A stretch of DNA of 64,000 nt from Sinomicrobium oceani (GTDB taxonomy: Bacteria; Bacteroidota; Bacteroidia; Flavobacteriales; Flavobacteriaceae). The stretch lies in assembly GCF_900119185.1 (NCBI RefSeq), contig NZ_FPJE01000008.1, positions 142,247 to 206,246 on the forward strand, read 5' to 3'. The position numbers and the translations under genes were made by a program. The notes beneath the pieces are model-generated. The model saw nothing but the letters and a program-made list of their open reading frames with translations, searched no databases and was not told the origin of the DNA. Below, piece after piece: positions 44,727-53,726 of the stretch (its first letter is position 1; every line of letters begins with the position of its first letter).

Positions 44727-46271
44727 TTACTTTAAGGCAATAACCACCACGGAAAACGGCGGGAGCTCTACTTCGAGATTTCCCTTTTTCACCGAAAAGT
44801 CCTTAAATTCTTTGGGAGCGACTTTCGCTGGGTTTTCGAAAGTATTGTGGTCCTGAAGTTTCTTCGAAGTCAAAATGGTTCCTTCAGCTCCCCTGACATT
44901 GACATCGTCGAACTGCAAAGAAAGTTTGTGCGATTCGGAAGCATCGATATTTACCAGCGAAACGTGTACTACACCTTCTTTATTCCTGGAAGCGGAAACA
45001 GAAAGTGCGGGAAGGCTCTTGCCGTTGAACGTGTAATCGACATTGTCGAATTCTACAGGCAACAAGGTAGCATCCTGGTGCACATTGTACATTTTCATCA
45101 CGTGATAGGTCGGTGTTAGGATCATCTTTTCCTCATCCGTCAGTATTACGGCTTGCAGTACATTCACCGTCTGTGCCAGATTGGCCATTTTTACCCTGCG
45201 GGCATGATTATTAAAAGTGTTGAGTGTGGTTCCTGCGATCATAACGTCCCGCATGGTATTTTGCTGGTAGAGAAATCCGGGATTTGTTCCAGGTTCTACG
45301 TCGTACCATCCTCCCCATTCATCTACGACCAGCGCAATTTTGTTGTCGGGATCGTATTTATCCATAATAGCACTGTGCTTCGTAACGAGTTCTTCCATCT
45401 CCAGGGCACTTTCCATGCTTTCGAAATAGTGCTTCTCCGTAAAATCCGAAGCAGAACTCTTGGCATTCCAGTCAATAACAGCATAATGGTGCAGTGCCAT
45501 CCCCTCGATGAGACTGTGCTTTATGTTTTTCATTAGTACTTCGGTCCATTCGTAATCCGAGCTGGACGCTCCGGAAGCAATACGGAATATACCGGAATCG
45601 TTGGACCATCCACTAAGGAATGTAGCATATTTCCTGTATTCATCGGAATAATATTCGGCAGTCATATTCCCGCCGCATCCCCAGGCCTCATTTCCAATCC
45701 CCCAGTACTTCACATTCCAGGGTTCGGCTCTCCCGTTTTCCTTTCTGAGATCGGCCATAGGACTTCGCCCCTCGTGGTTCGTGTACTGTACCCAATCTAT
45801 CAGTTCCTGGACAGTGCCGCTCCCCACATTACCGGACAGATAGGGTTCTGTTTCCAGAAGTTCACACATATTCAGAAAATCGTGCGTCCCGAAACTGTTG
45901 TCTTCCGTAACGCCACCCCACCATTGATTTACAATAGTCGGCCGGTCTTCCTTGGGACCTATACCGTCTTTCCAGTGATAGGTATCGGCAAAACAGCCTC
46001 CGGGCCAGCGAAGATTCGGTACTTTCAATGCCTTTAATGCCTCCACAATATCATTTCGTACCCCGGCCGTATTGGGTATGGTCTTGTTTTCTTCCCCGAC
46101 ATAAAAGCCGTCGTATATACAACGCCCGAGATGTTCCGCAAAATGCCCGTATATATGTTTACTTATCGTGTACTCCCCTTCCTTGTCATGAATGGTAACT
46201 TTCTGCTGTGCCTCCGAACAAAGTGCCGAAAGACCAAAAGCTGCGGTAAATAAGATCGTATGGGTTTTCAT
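44727..46271 (-). CDS. Alpha-N-arabinofuranosidase, GH51, secreted
   Basis: A 514-residue GH51 enzyme with a signal peptide (about 1-22, ending CSEAQQ). The start is the ATG at 46271; a TTG at 46280 is in frame but less likely. The catalytic domain has EHLGRCIYDGFYVG near 45, the acid/base glutamate in GIGNEAWGCGG near 195 and the nucleophile in VVDEWGGWYD near 315. It lacks the N-terminal binding domain present in the larger GH51 protein at 28498. It cleaves arabinofuranosyl bonds in the periplasm and is the first gene of the ara operon, facing araR across 520 bp. Confidence 0.95.
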   Translation of the reverse strand: MKTHTILFTAAFGLSALCSEAQQKVTIHDKEGEYTISKHIYGHFAEHLGRCIYDGFYVGEENKTIPNTAGVRNDIVEALKALKVPNLRWPGGCFADTYHWKDGIGPKEDRPTIVNQWWGGVTEDNSFGTHDFLNMCELLETEPYLSGNVGSGTVQELIDWVQYTNHEGRSPMADLRKENGRAEPWNVKYWGIGNEAWGCGGNMTAEYYSDEYRKYATFLSGWSNDSGIFRIASGASSSDYEWTEVLMKNIKHSLIEGMALHHYAVIDWNAKSSASDFTEKHYFESMESALEMEELVTKHSAIMDKYDPDNKIALVVDEWGGWYDVEPGTNPGFLYQQNTMRDVMIAGTTLNTFNNHARRVKMANLAQTVNVLQAVILTDEEKMILTPTYHVMKMYNVHQDATLLPVEFDNVDYTFNGKSLPALSVSASRNKEGVVHVSLVNIDASESHKLSLQFDDVNVRGAEGTILTSKKLQDHNTFENPAKVAPKEFKDFSVKKGNLEVELPPFSVVVIALK

Positions 46272-46791
46272 AGTTTTCAAAGTTAAAAGTGTATGTTTTA
46301 CATTTGTAAAAATAGGTAAAAAATATTAAAATGCTAATTATAACCTGAAAAAAAGTATCTTGTTGTTATAAAACTCCTGTTTTCCTGACAGATTCCCTAT
46401 AAAATCAACCCACGAAGATCAGGCCTGTAACAGGTCAGGTACTTTTGCACTCCGGGATGATACATTTAAAAAATACCGCATATACGGCACGGACCACAAA
46501 ACCACCTGTGAACGAATAAGCTCATGAATATAAGAAGGTAGCTTGCGTGATTGACAATTTCAGCCTCATCAACTTTTTCTTTCGACAAAAAAGGCAGGGT
46601 GAATCCGGTATATCTGTATTTTCGATGCAACTTCAAAATCAAAATATTTTCGGCGCTTTCTTTTTTTTCCTGAAATTAAACGTATATTTATCCATTAATA
46701 AATAATATCTTACAACAAATCGGCATATATAACTGTTTCTCCCCCCTTTATATCGTGTTCTTAATTTTATCGAATTAACAAATCGCTACGA
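46272..46791. other. Regulatory region between the ara operon and araR (520 bp)
   Basis: No gene is visible. The region is AT-rich and contains a perfect palindrome near 46300. It must hold the divergent promoters of the operon and of araR. Confidence 0.5.
46296..46311. promoter_or_regulatory. Candidate AraR operator palindrome
   Basis: TTTTACA (46296-46302), a 2-bp spacer and TGTAAAA (46305-46311) form a perfect 16-bp palindrome 25 bp before the ATG of the GH51 gene. Two TTTTACA half-sites lie further down the operon (39445-39451 upstream of the symporter; 39489-39495). The position suits a repressor or activator site, but the recognition sequence of AraR is not known to me. Confidence 0.45.
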
Positions 46792-47481
46792 ATGGATAAT
46801 AATTACAATCAGGAAGACAAGGTTCTTGTGGCTGTAGACTGTATTATATTTGGTTTTGACGAAGAAGATCTGAAACTGCTCCTTGTTAAAAGGGGGTTCG
46901 AACCGGAAAAGGGCAAATGGTCGCTCATGGGCGGTTTTTTGCGCCAGAGCGAAATTCTGGACGAAGCTGCCAACCGGGTGTTGTTTACACTTACCGGACT
47001 TAATGATGTATATATGGAGCAATTGTACGGGTTCAGCAAGGTAGACCGTGACCCGGTGGAGCGTACGATATCCATGGCTTATTACGCCCTGATCAATATC
47101 AATGATCACAATCCCAAATTACTCGACGAGAATTCCGCACAGTGGTTTTCTGTCTCGGAATTGCCCGAGCTCATTTTTGATCACGGTGAGATGATCGATA
47201 AGGCACTCAGAAGACTGCGCCGGAGAACATCGACCAACCCGGTCGGGTTTGAGTTACTTCCGAAGAAATTTACCATGCGGCAACTACAAAAATTGTATGA
47301 AGTCATTCTCGGAGAGGAACTGGATAAACGAAATTTCCAAAAAAAAATCAAACAGATGGATGTATTGGTAAAACTCAAGGAAAAAGATATGACCTCTTCC
47401 CGGAAGGGATCTTTTCTCTATGAGTTTGACAAGGAAAAGTATGAAGAAAAAGTATCCGACGGCTTTACTTTCCGGGTCTGA
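46792..47481 (+). CDS. araR: Nudix-family arabinose regulator AraR (NrtR-type)
   Basis: A 229-residue protein with an N-terminal Nudix domain and a C-terminal winged helix. The Nudix box region GGFLRQSEILDEAANRVLF lacks the REUXEE catalytic core, which suits a ligand-binding, non-hydrolytic role. The C-terminal LLPKKFTMRQLQKLYEVIL and FQKKIKQMDVLVKLKEKD form the DNA-binding half. This is the domain architecture of the Bacteroides thetaiotaomicron AraR (BT0354 type), a Nudix-related regulator that controls arabinose genes and responds to L-arabinose. It is divergent from the ara operon, which supports this function. Confidence 0.9.
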   Translation: MDNNYNQEDKVLVAVDCIIFGFDEEDLKLLLVKRGFEPEKGKWSLMGGFLRQSEILDEAANRVLFTLTGLNDVYMEQLYGFSKVDRDPVERTISMAYYALININDHNPKLLDENSAQWFSVSELPELIFDHGEMIDKALRRLRRRTSTNPVGFELLPKKFTMRQLQKLYEVILGEELDKRNFQKKIKQMDVLVKLKEKDMTSSRKGSFLYEFDKEKYEEKVSDGFTFRV

Positions 47482-47885
47482 AAAAGAAATTTTCTGTCAT
47501 TTGACATCCGGGATACAAACCGAGACATATAAGAGAACTGGCTGCCAGCATATTACAAGATGTGATTTTTTTTATAAAAAAAGTACCGCTGTATTTGGCA
47601 GCTTATTTTTTTTATACATTTTTGTAACCGATTAGGCTAAATAAGAATGAAACTTGTTTATGACTCCGGGTGTACGACGATGAGGAAGTCATTTCCGTAC
47701 ACCGTTCTCAATTGGAACGACCGGGTTTTTAAGCTTACTTCCGCTATAACTACAAAACTTCTCTCCAGCAACGGGGCTGCCGCTGTACCGAATGCTTTAT
47801 CGCTTCGTATTTGATCTTTTTGCTTTTATATTATATATTGTTATCTTAAAAACGACCCTTAATTTTATAATACAAAAGCAATAGA
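47482..47885. other. Intergenic region 404 bp between araR and speA
   Basis: A possible long-loop hairpin occurs near 47545-47610: GCTGCCA and TGGCAGC, followed by a T run, which may end the araR transcript. A 55-codon ORF (47647-47814) has no motif and no clear ribosome-binding site. No other gene is seen. Confidence 0.35.
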
Positions 47886-49286
47886 ATGAAAACCAAATAC
47901 ATAGATCTCATCGATCAGACTTATTATTTTCCGCAGGAAGAATTTACCCTTCAGAACGAGACGCTGAAATTTCATGATATCGATTTGATGGCTCTGGTAA
48001 AGAAATATGGTGCTCCACTGAAATTCACCTATCTGCCGCAAATATCAAACAATATACAGAAGGCCAAGAAGTGGTTTGACACCGCTATTAAAAACAGGAA
48101 CTACGATGGTAAGTATCATTATTGTTACTGTACGAAAAGTTCTCATTTCGAGCATGTGCTCACCGAAGCCCTCCGGAATGACATTCATATCGAAACCTCT
48201 TCTGCATTTGATATTAATATTGTAAACAACCTGCTGAAACAGGGCAAGCTTTCCAGGGATCATTATGTTTTGTGTAATGGTTTTAAAAGGGAACAATACA
48301 TCCGGAACATTGCAGACCTTATCAATAACGGCCATAAAAAATGCATCCCGATCATCGATAATTTTGAGGAGATCGACCTGCTCAGCGAGGCTATCGATGG
48401 CAAATTTGATATCGGTATCCGAATTGCTTCCGAAGAAGAACCCAAATTTGAGTTTTATACCAGCAGACTGGGTATCGGCTACAAGAACATTATTCCTTTT
48501 TATAACCGGGCTATTGCAGATAACGAAAAAGCTACGCTGAAAATGCTTCACTTTTTCATCAATACCGGGATACGGGATACGGCATATTACTGGAACGAAC
48601 TACTTAAGTGTCTCAAAGTCTACATCCAGCTCCGCAAAATATGCCCCACCGTGGACAGCCTGAATATCGGCGGAGGTTTTCCGACCAAGAGTTCCCTGGC
48701 TTTTAATTACGATTACGAATACATGGTCGATGAGATCATCAACCAGATTAAGATAGCCTGTGATGAGGCCGGAGTTCCCGTGCCTCATATTTTCACCGAA
48801 TTCGGTAGCTTTACCGTAGGGGAAAGCGGCGGTGCCATCTACGAAGTGCTCTACCAGAAACAACAGAACGACCGGGAAAAGTGGAATATGATCAATTCTT
48901 CTTTTATCACGACACTTCCGGATACCTGGGCCATAAGCAAGCGCTTTATCATGCTTGCCATCAACCGGTGGAACGACGAATATGAGCGCGTACTGCTCGG
49001 CGGGCTTACCTGTGACAGCGATGACTATTACAACAGCGAACAGAACATGAACGCTATTTACCTGCCCAAATACAGCAAGACCAAACCCCTGTACATCGGC
49101 TTTTTCAATACCGGTGCATACCAGGAGACCATTGGCGGATTCGGCGGATTACAGCACTGCCTCATCCCCACCCCGAAACACCTGTTGATTAACAAAGACA
49201 AGGACGGTAATATTACTACCGAGGTATTTGCCGAGCAACAACGAGCCGAGGACTTACTCAAAATTCTGGGATATGACGAAAATTAG
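47886..49286 (+). CDS. speA: Arginine decarboxylase (short, Bacteroidota type)
   Basis: A 466-residue PLP-dependent enzyme of the alanine-racemase fold that decarboxylates arginine to agmatine. The PLP lysine is in YCYCTKSSHFEHV (about residue 82), the glycine-rich phosphate site is in NIGGGFPTKSS and the active-site cysteine is in LTCDSDDYY. The protein is much shorter than the 650-residue E. coli SpeA because the insertion domains are missing, as in other Bacteroidota. It is the first gene of a polyamine cluster; speB starts 232 bp downstream. Assignment is by motif and neighbours. Confidence 0.9.
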   Translation: MKTKYIDLIDQTYYFPQEEFTLQNETLKFHDIDLMALVKKYGAPLKFTYLPQISNNIQKAKKWFDTAIKNRNYDGKYHYCYCTKSSHFEHVLTEALRNDIHIETSSAFDINIVNNLLKQGKLSRDHYVLCNGFKREQYIRNIADLINNGHKKCIPIIDNFEEIDLLSEAIDGKFDIGIRIASEEEPKFEFYTSRLGIGYKNIIPFYNRAIADNEKATLKMLHFFINTGIRDTAYYWNELLKCLKVYIQLRKICPTVDSLNIGGGFPTKSSLAFNYDYEYMVDEIINQIKIACDEAGVPVPHIFTEFGSFTVGESGGAIYEVLYQKQQNDREKWNMINSSFITTLPDTWAISKRFIMLAINRWNDEYERVLLGGLTCDSDDYYNSEQNMNAIYLPKYSKTKPLYIGFFNTGAYQETIGGFGGLQHCLIPTPKHLLINKDKDGNITTEVFAEQQRAEDLLKILGYDEN

Positions 49287-49518
49287 AAATGCCAGCTAAC
49301 CGCCTCATACGGATACGGTACAGTATGCTCCCATTCCGGGAAGTATCCATACGGAAAGAAAGAAAGCGTTTTCCGAAAATCCTGTTTTTCGGATCGCTGC
49401 AGAATTATGTAACAGTGATTTTTTAACCTCAAAAAAAACGATAACCGATGCCGGAAAAGCGGCGGGATAAAAAAGCCCCGGATCCCGTTTACCGTCATCA
49501 GGAAAAAATACAAATACG

Positions 49519-50403
49519 ATGAACAAGAGAACATACGCCGGAATACCCGAAAAATACACTCGTATAGACGATGCCAGGGTAGTGTTGATCCCTGTTCCCT
49601 ACGATGGTACCAGCACCTGGCAAAAAGGCGCGGATAAAGGACCGGAAGCCTTTTTACATGCTTCCGACAATATGGAATGGTTTGACATAGAAACCCGAAG
49701 CGAGCCTTATAAAAAGGGCGTGTACCTCGCCCCTCCTATTACCGAGAACGCTTCACCCGAAAAAATGGTGGAGACCGTATACCGGACCACTAAAAACTAT
49801 ATCAACCAGGATAAATTCGTGACTATCTTCGGGGGAGAGCATTCGGTTTCCATAGGGACCATACGGGCTTTCAACGAATGTTTCGAAGATCTTACCGTGG
49901 TACAGATCGATGCTCATGCCGACCTGCGACCCGAATATGAAGGTTCCGCATGCAACCATGCCTGTGCCATGTACGAGGCCAGCCGGCAAACCAACCTCAT
50001 TCAGGTAGGAATACGCAGTATGGACATCACCGAACTCGATCACATGGATGAAAACCAGGTTTATTATGCACACGAGATCATCAACGACGATGACTGGATG
50101 ACGGATGCGGTCCACCAAATGACGGAAAACGTATTTATTACCGTAGATCTCGATGCATTCGACCCTTCCATATTACCTTCTACGGGAACCCCCGAGCCCG
50201 GAGGGTTGCTGTGGTACGAAACTCTTGAATTTCTCCGGAAGATATTTAAGAAGAAAAATGTGGTAGGATTTGATATCATGGAACTTTGCCCGGACGAAAA
50301 CGAAAAATCCTCGGATTTTCTGGCCGCTAAACTCTATTACAAGATGCTGGCTTACAAGTTTAAATACACAGACAGACAAAAAGAAGAGGAAGAAGAGGAT
50401 TAA
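49519..50403 (+). CDS. speB: Agmatinase
   Basis: A 294-residue ureohydrolase that cleaves agmatine to putrescine and urea. The manganese ligands are visible as FGGEHSVSIG, QIDAHADLRPEYEG and ITVDLDAFDPSIL, the last containing DxDAFDP. The long C-terminal run of glutamates (EEEEED) is unusual. It lies directly between speA and the deoxyhypusine-synthase homologue, so the pathway order arginine-agmatine-putrescine is preserved. Confidence 0.95.
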   Translation: MNKRTYAGIPEKYTRIDDARVVLIPVPYDGTSTWQKGADKGPEAFLHASDNMEWFDIETRSEPYKKGVYLAPPITENASPEKMVETVYRTTKNYINQDKFVTIFGGEHSVSIGTIRAFNECFEDLTVVQIDAHADLRPEYEGSACNHACAMYEASRQTNLIQVGIRSMDITELDHMDENQVYYAHEIINDDDWMTDAVHQMTENVFITVDLDAFDPSILPSTGTPEPGGLLWYETLEFLRKIFKKKNVVGFDIMELCPDENEKSSDFLAAKLYYKMLAYKFKYTDRQKEEEEED

Positions 50404-50538
50404 CCCGTTTTATTTGTAAGAATATTTTTATATTTTTATTCCTGCTTCATGCCTAAAAGTAACGTTGCAGTACGTACAATACAAACTATAATTCCCTGTA
50501 ATGGGGAAGATTTAAAACATTATAAAAGAAGAAACATA

Positions 50539-51507
50539 ATGAAGGGAGCAATTTCAGATTTCATAGAAAAATATTACCTGCACTTCAATGCTGCTGCACT
50601 CGTAGATGCTGCCAAAGCTTACGAACAGCAATTGGAAAACGGATCTAAAATGATGGTAACCCTTGCCGGAGCCATGAGTACGGCCGAACTGGGCAAAATC
50701 TTTGCGGAAATGATCCGTAAAGACAAGGTACAGATCATTTCCTGTACCGGAGCCAACCTCGAGGAGGATCTGATGAACCTCGTCGCTCACTCTCATTACA
50801 AAAGGGTACCTAATTACCGCGACCTGACCCCGAAAGAAGAATGGGAACTTCTCGAAAAAGGTCTGAACCGTGTTACCGATACCTGTATTCCTGAGGAAGA
50901 AGCATTTCGCCGCCTGCAGAAACACATTTATAAGATATGGAAAGACGCAGACGATAACGGCGAGCGCTATTTTCCGCACGAATATATGTACAAACTTCTG
51001 CTCTCCGGGGCACTCGAAGAATATTACGAGATCGACCTGAAGGATTCGTGGATGTATGCTGCTGCGGAGAAGAACCTGCCCATTGTGGTTCCCGGATGGG
51101 AAGACAGTACCATGGGTAACATCTTTGCGTCATACGTTATCAAAGGAGAACTGAAAGCTTCTACCATGAAAAGCGGTATCGAATACATGGCTTTCCTTGC
51201 AGACTGGTACAGCAACAATTCCGATAAAGGGGTAGGGTTCTTCCAGATAGGCGGAGGTATTGCCGGAGATTTCCCGATATGTGTAGTACCTATGCTCTAC
51301 CAGGATATGGAAATGCACGATGTGCCGTTCTGGAGTTATTTCTGCCAGATATCCGACTCCACAACCAGTTACGGATCGTACTCAGGAGCAGTTCCGAATG
51401 AGAAGATCACCTGGGGAAAACTGGATATCGACACTCCGAAATTCATTATAGAATCTGATGCTACTATAGTAGCCCCCCTTATTTTCGCATATTTGTTAGA
51501 TATGTAA
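50539..51507 (+). CDS. Bacterial deoxyhypusine-synthase homologue (probable polyamine enzyme)
   Basis: A 322-residue protein starting at the ATG at 50539 (MKGAISDF); an in-frame ATG at 50449 would add 30 unlikely residues. The deoxyhypusine synthase fold is clear from the NAD-binding ISCTGANLEEDL and GWEDSTMGN, and the active-site lysine lies in SGAVPNEKITWGKL, equivalent to the catalytic Lys of the human enzyme. Bacteria have no eIF5A substrate, so the activity must be different: transfer of an aminobutyl group from a polyamine to another amine, giving homospermidine or a relative, is the known option for bacterial homologues. Its neighbours speA and speB supply putrescine. Confidence 0.85.
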   Translation: MKGAISDFIEKYYLHFNAAALVDAAKAYEQQLENGSKMMVTLAGAMSTAELGKIFAEMIRKDKVQIISCTGANLEEDLMNLVAHSHYKRVPNYRDLTPKEEWELLEKGLNRVTDTCIPEEEAFRRLQKHIYKIWKDADDNGERYFPHEYMYKLLLSGALEEYYEIDLKDSWMYAAAEKNLPIVVPGWEDSTMGNIFASYVIKGELKASTMKSGIEYMAFLADWYSNNSDKGVGFFQIGGGIAGDFPICVVPMLYQDMEMHDVPFWSYFCQISDSTTSYGSYSGAVPNEKITWGKLDIDTPKFIIESDATIVAPLIFAYLLDM

Positions 51508-51580
51508 AAGGAGGTATAAAATTATTTGCTTGTAATATTTATTTTAATCTATTTTTAGGCCAGAATAACAATTCCCCTGT

Positions 51581-51874
51581 ATGAAACGAGTAATAGTTGA
51601 TTATAAGAAACTTACTAATGAGATCCTTACCTTGCTGGTGGAGAAGTATCCCGATGGCTATGGTGATGACGACATTATCAGGTTTAAGAACGCCAATAAC
51701 GAAACCGTGGAAGCGCTGGAAGTGCGTACCGATGATGCGGTTTACCTGGTAAAAGTAAGTACCAGGCTGGCTAATACTATGGAAAACTTCGATGAAGATG
51801 AAGACGACTTTGACTCCGAAGATGTCAACAGCTCCGTGGATATTCCGGATGACTCAGATGATGATGACAATTAG
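51581..51874 (+). CDS. Small acidic protein of the spe cluster, unknown function
   Basis: A 97-residue soluble protein. The first two-thirds (about 1-66) has a mixed alpha/beta look with VEKYPDGYGDDDIIRF and AVYLVKVSTRL. The last third is a run of Asp, Glu and Ser (DEDEDDFDSEDV to the end), a low-complexity acidic tail. I cannot name its function. It follows the deoxyhypusine-synthase homologue by 73 bp on the same strand, and the strong terminator at 51901-51942 comes next, so it is probably the last gene of the polyamine transcript. An acidic tail could bind polyamines or cations, which is inference only. Confidence 0.65.
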   Translation: MKRVIVDYKKLTNEILTLLVEKYPDGYGDDDIIRFKNANNETVEALEVRTDDAVYLVKVSTRLANTMENFDEDEDDFDSEDVNSSVDIPDDSDDDDN

Positions 51875-51900
51875 ACCTGAGCAGGATTATTGATGCTAAA

Positions 51901-51942
51901 ACAGAAAAGCCCCCGAAAATTCGTATTCGGGGGCTTTTCTGT
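51901..51942. terminator. Bidirectional terminator between the spe cluster and the TlpA-like gene
   Basis: The arms ACAGAAAAGCCCCCGAA (51901-51917) and TTCGGGGGCTTTTCTGT (51926-51942) pair perfectly over 17 bp around an 8-nt loop. It serves both convergent genes. Confidence 0.95.
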
Positions 51943-51977
51943 TTACAATACCTTAAATATAGTATCCGGTTGGTTGT

Positions 51978-53396
51978 TTACAGAAGTTCGTCAAACAGCT
52001 TTCGTAAATTCTTATCTGAAGGTCTCGGAGCATCTGCCGAAACGATGTTACCCTCCGGATCGATCAGGATAAAGGTGGGGATACCTTCTATCCCGTAATC
52101 CTGAACAAATTTCGAATTGAAAGCATTATCGGCCAGTACCTGTATACCTCCCATATCCTTTTCTGCAATCATGGTTTTCCAGGCATCACGATCTTTTTCC
52201 CGATCTATGGACACGCTTAAAAAATGAATATTCTTATCCTTATAATCTTCTTCTACCTTTTGCAGGTGAGGGATCTCGGCCTTACACGGTCCGCACCAGG
52301 TCGCCCATACATCTATGTAGACGTATTTTCCTTTTAAATCGGCAAGCGAAGTTGTTCCGCCATCATAATTTTCATAACCTTCGAATACGGGGGAAGGTTT
52401 TCCCTTTACCAGGGTCTTTATTTTGTCATATTTCTCGTTGATCTTTTCTCTGGTATCCGGATAGGTCGTACCGGCGAGCAAATAATTATAAAGTTCTTCA
52501 GGGTCATCTGTAGATGGAGAAAGATAATATATATGATTGGCAATGATATCATCCTTCAGCCTCCCTTTCGGATACGTATCCATAACCTCCCGGGAAGCTC
52601 GCATGTAAAGGTCCCGTCCCTCTTCTCCACCTTCTTCCTTCATCTTCTTGTACACATCACCTACCCGCTCATTAAATCTATTAAAAACAAGACTTGCGTA
52701 AGAAGGTATATGGTTATAGTCCTCTTCGTTCTCATAATCGATATCCGAAAGTTCGGCATCAAAATCTTCACTCAGACTGAGCGAGTCTTTCTTTGCATAA
52801 TATTTGTGATACATGGGATACCGCTGGAGATATCCGGCATAACTATAAAAATTTCCCTTTTTCTCGAGAGCTGCAAAATCTTCCGGTAAGCCTGAGGTTG
52901 CCACCAGCGAATCCATAATTTTTTGCTGATGCCTCACCGTTTTTTTAAAAGCATCTTCTTCCAGGAGATAGAATGCTTCCTGATCTTTGTTCTGGCTTCT
53001 TTGTATACTATCACGACGGAGTAAATACCTGATATTCTCCGCACCATCACCACGGACGGATAAGGTTTCATAAAAGTCATCAGGCTCCAGATCGGCTTTC
53101 ATCTCCAGGTTATCTCCCTGTGCGATATATACGGGGATACGATTGTCATTGATCTTCATTACGTAATATCCGGGAGTATCGATGTACAGAGTATCTGCAA
53201 AATTTCCGCTATCATCGAGTTTAACCTCAAACTTGACATCCCTACCCTTTAACAATTGTATCTGTTCGGGTAGTTTTTTTCCGGAAAGCTGTCCGGATAG
53301 TATGGCGTAATCCGCTTTTTCCTTTTTATCACAACTCCACGCCACCGGGAGCAATAACATAACCAACATCGGTTTTTGTAAAAATCTCATTTTCAT
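51978..53396 (-). CDS. TlpA-like thioredoxin-fold lipoprotein
   Basis: A 472-residue lipoprotein (AWSC lipobox, about residue 22). The N-terminal half is a beta-rich region of the DUF4369 type (SGQLSGKKLPEQIQLLKG), a long helical middle (about 140-320) follows, and the C-terminal 140 residues are a TlpA/AhpC-like thioredoxin domain with WATWCGPCKAEIP (active-site CGPC). It would reduce disulfides in the periplasm of substrates unknown. The N-terminal part may dock partner proteins. It shares a bidirectional terminator with the spe cluster. Confidence 0.87.
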   Translation of the reverse strand: MKMRFLQKPMLVMLLLPVAWSCDKKEKADYAILSGQLSGKKLPEQIQLLKGRDVKFEVKLDDSGNFADTLYIDTPGYYVMKINDNRIPVYIAQGDNLEMKADLEPDDFYETLSVRGDGAENIRYLLRRDSIQRSQNKDQEAFYLLEEDAFKKTVRHQQKIMDSLVATSGLPEDFAALEKKGNFYSYAGYLQRYPMYHKYYAKKDSLSLSEDFDAELSDIDYENEEDYNHIPSYASLVFNRFNERVGDVYKKMKEEGGEEGRDLYMRASREVMDTYPKGRLKDDIIANHIYYLSPSTDDPEELYNYLLAGTTYPDTREKINEKYDKIKTLVKGKPSPVFEGYENYDGGTTSLADLKGKYVYIDVWATWCGPCKAEIPHLQKVEEDYKDKNIHFLSVSIDREKDRDAWKTMIAEKDMGGIQVLADNAFNSKFVQDYGIEGIPTFILIDPEGNIVSADAPRPSDKNLRKLFDELL

Positions 53397-53726
53397 AATT
53401 TCAATAGTTTTAGTGTAGTGTTTTCTCTTCTTTCGCCTTCGGCTGTTTTCCGAAGGAAAAGGATTAAAAGTGCTTCGGAAAGTTACACTATTTTACGGAA
53501 GCCCGAAACTTTTTAAAAACAAAAACCAGGCTGATAAAAAATGATACTGATATTTTTTATCTCCTGGTCCTTTAGGTAATAGTCAGGGAATCGCGAATTC
53601 AGCACTACTGCATGACTTTGTAATCTTTAAACGGATGAACTCGGAAGACCACTTTTCATAATTTCAGAAGGGATGCCTTACCGTGCAGTTTTGAAATTCA
53701 ACATAGTTCACTGATCGTGGTAATTT
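53397..53726. other. Intergenic region 330 bp between two lipoprotein genes
   Basis: It holds the terminator for the upstream-lying minus-strand gene at 53524-53568 and the promoter of the TlpA-like gene. Nothing else was recognised. Confidence 0.45.
53524..53568 (-). terminator. Terminator-like hairpin
   Basis: ACCAGG (53525-53530) pairs with CCTGGT (53563-53568), and the inner GATAAAAAAT (53533-53542) pairs with ATTTTTTATC (53552-53561) with one-sided bulges. On the minus strand a T-rich tract follows. Confidence 0.7.

Noticed and set aside
47647..47814. 55-codon frame upstream of speA
   Set aside because: No clear ribosome-binding site and no motif; could be chance.
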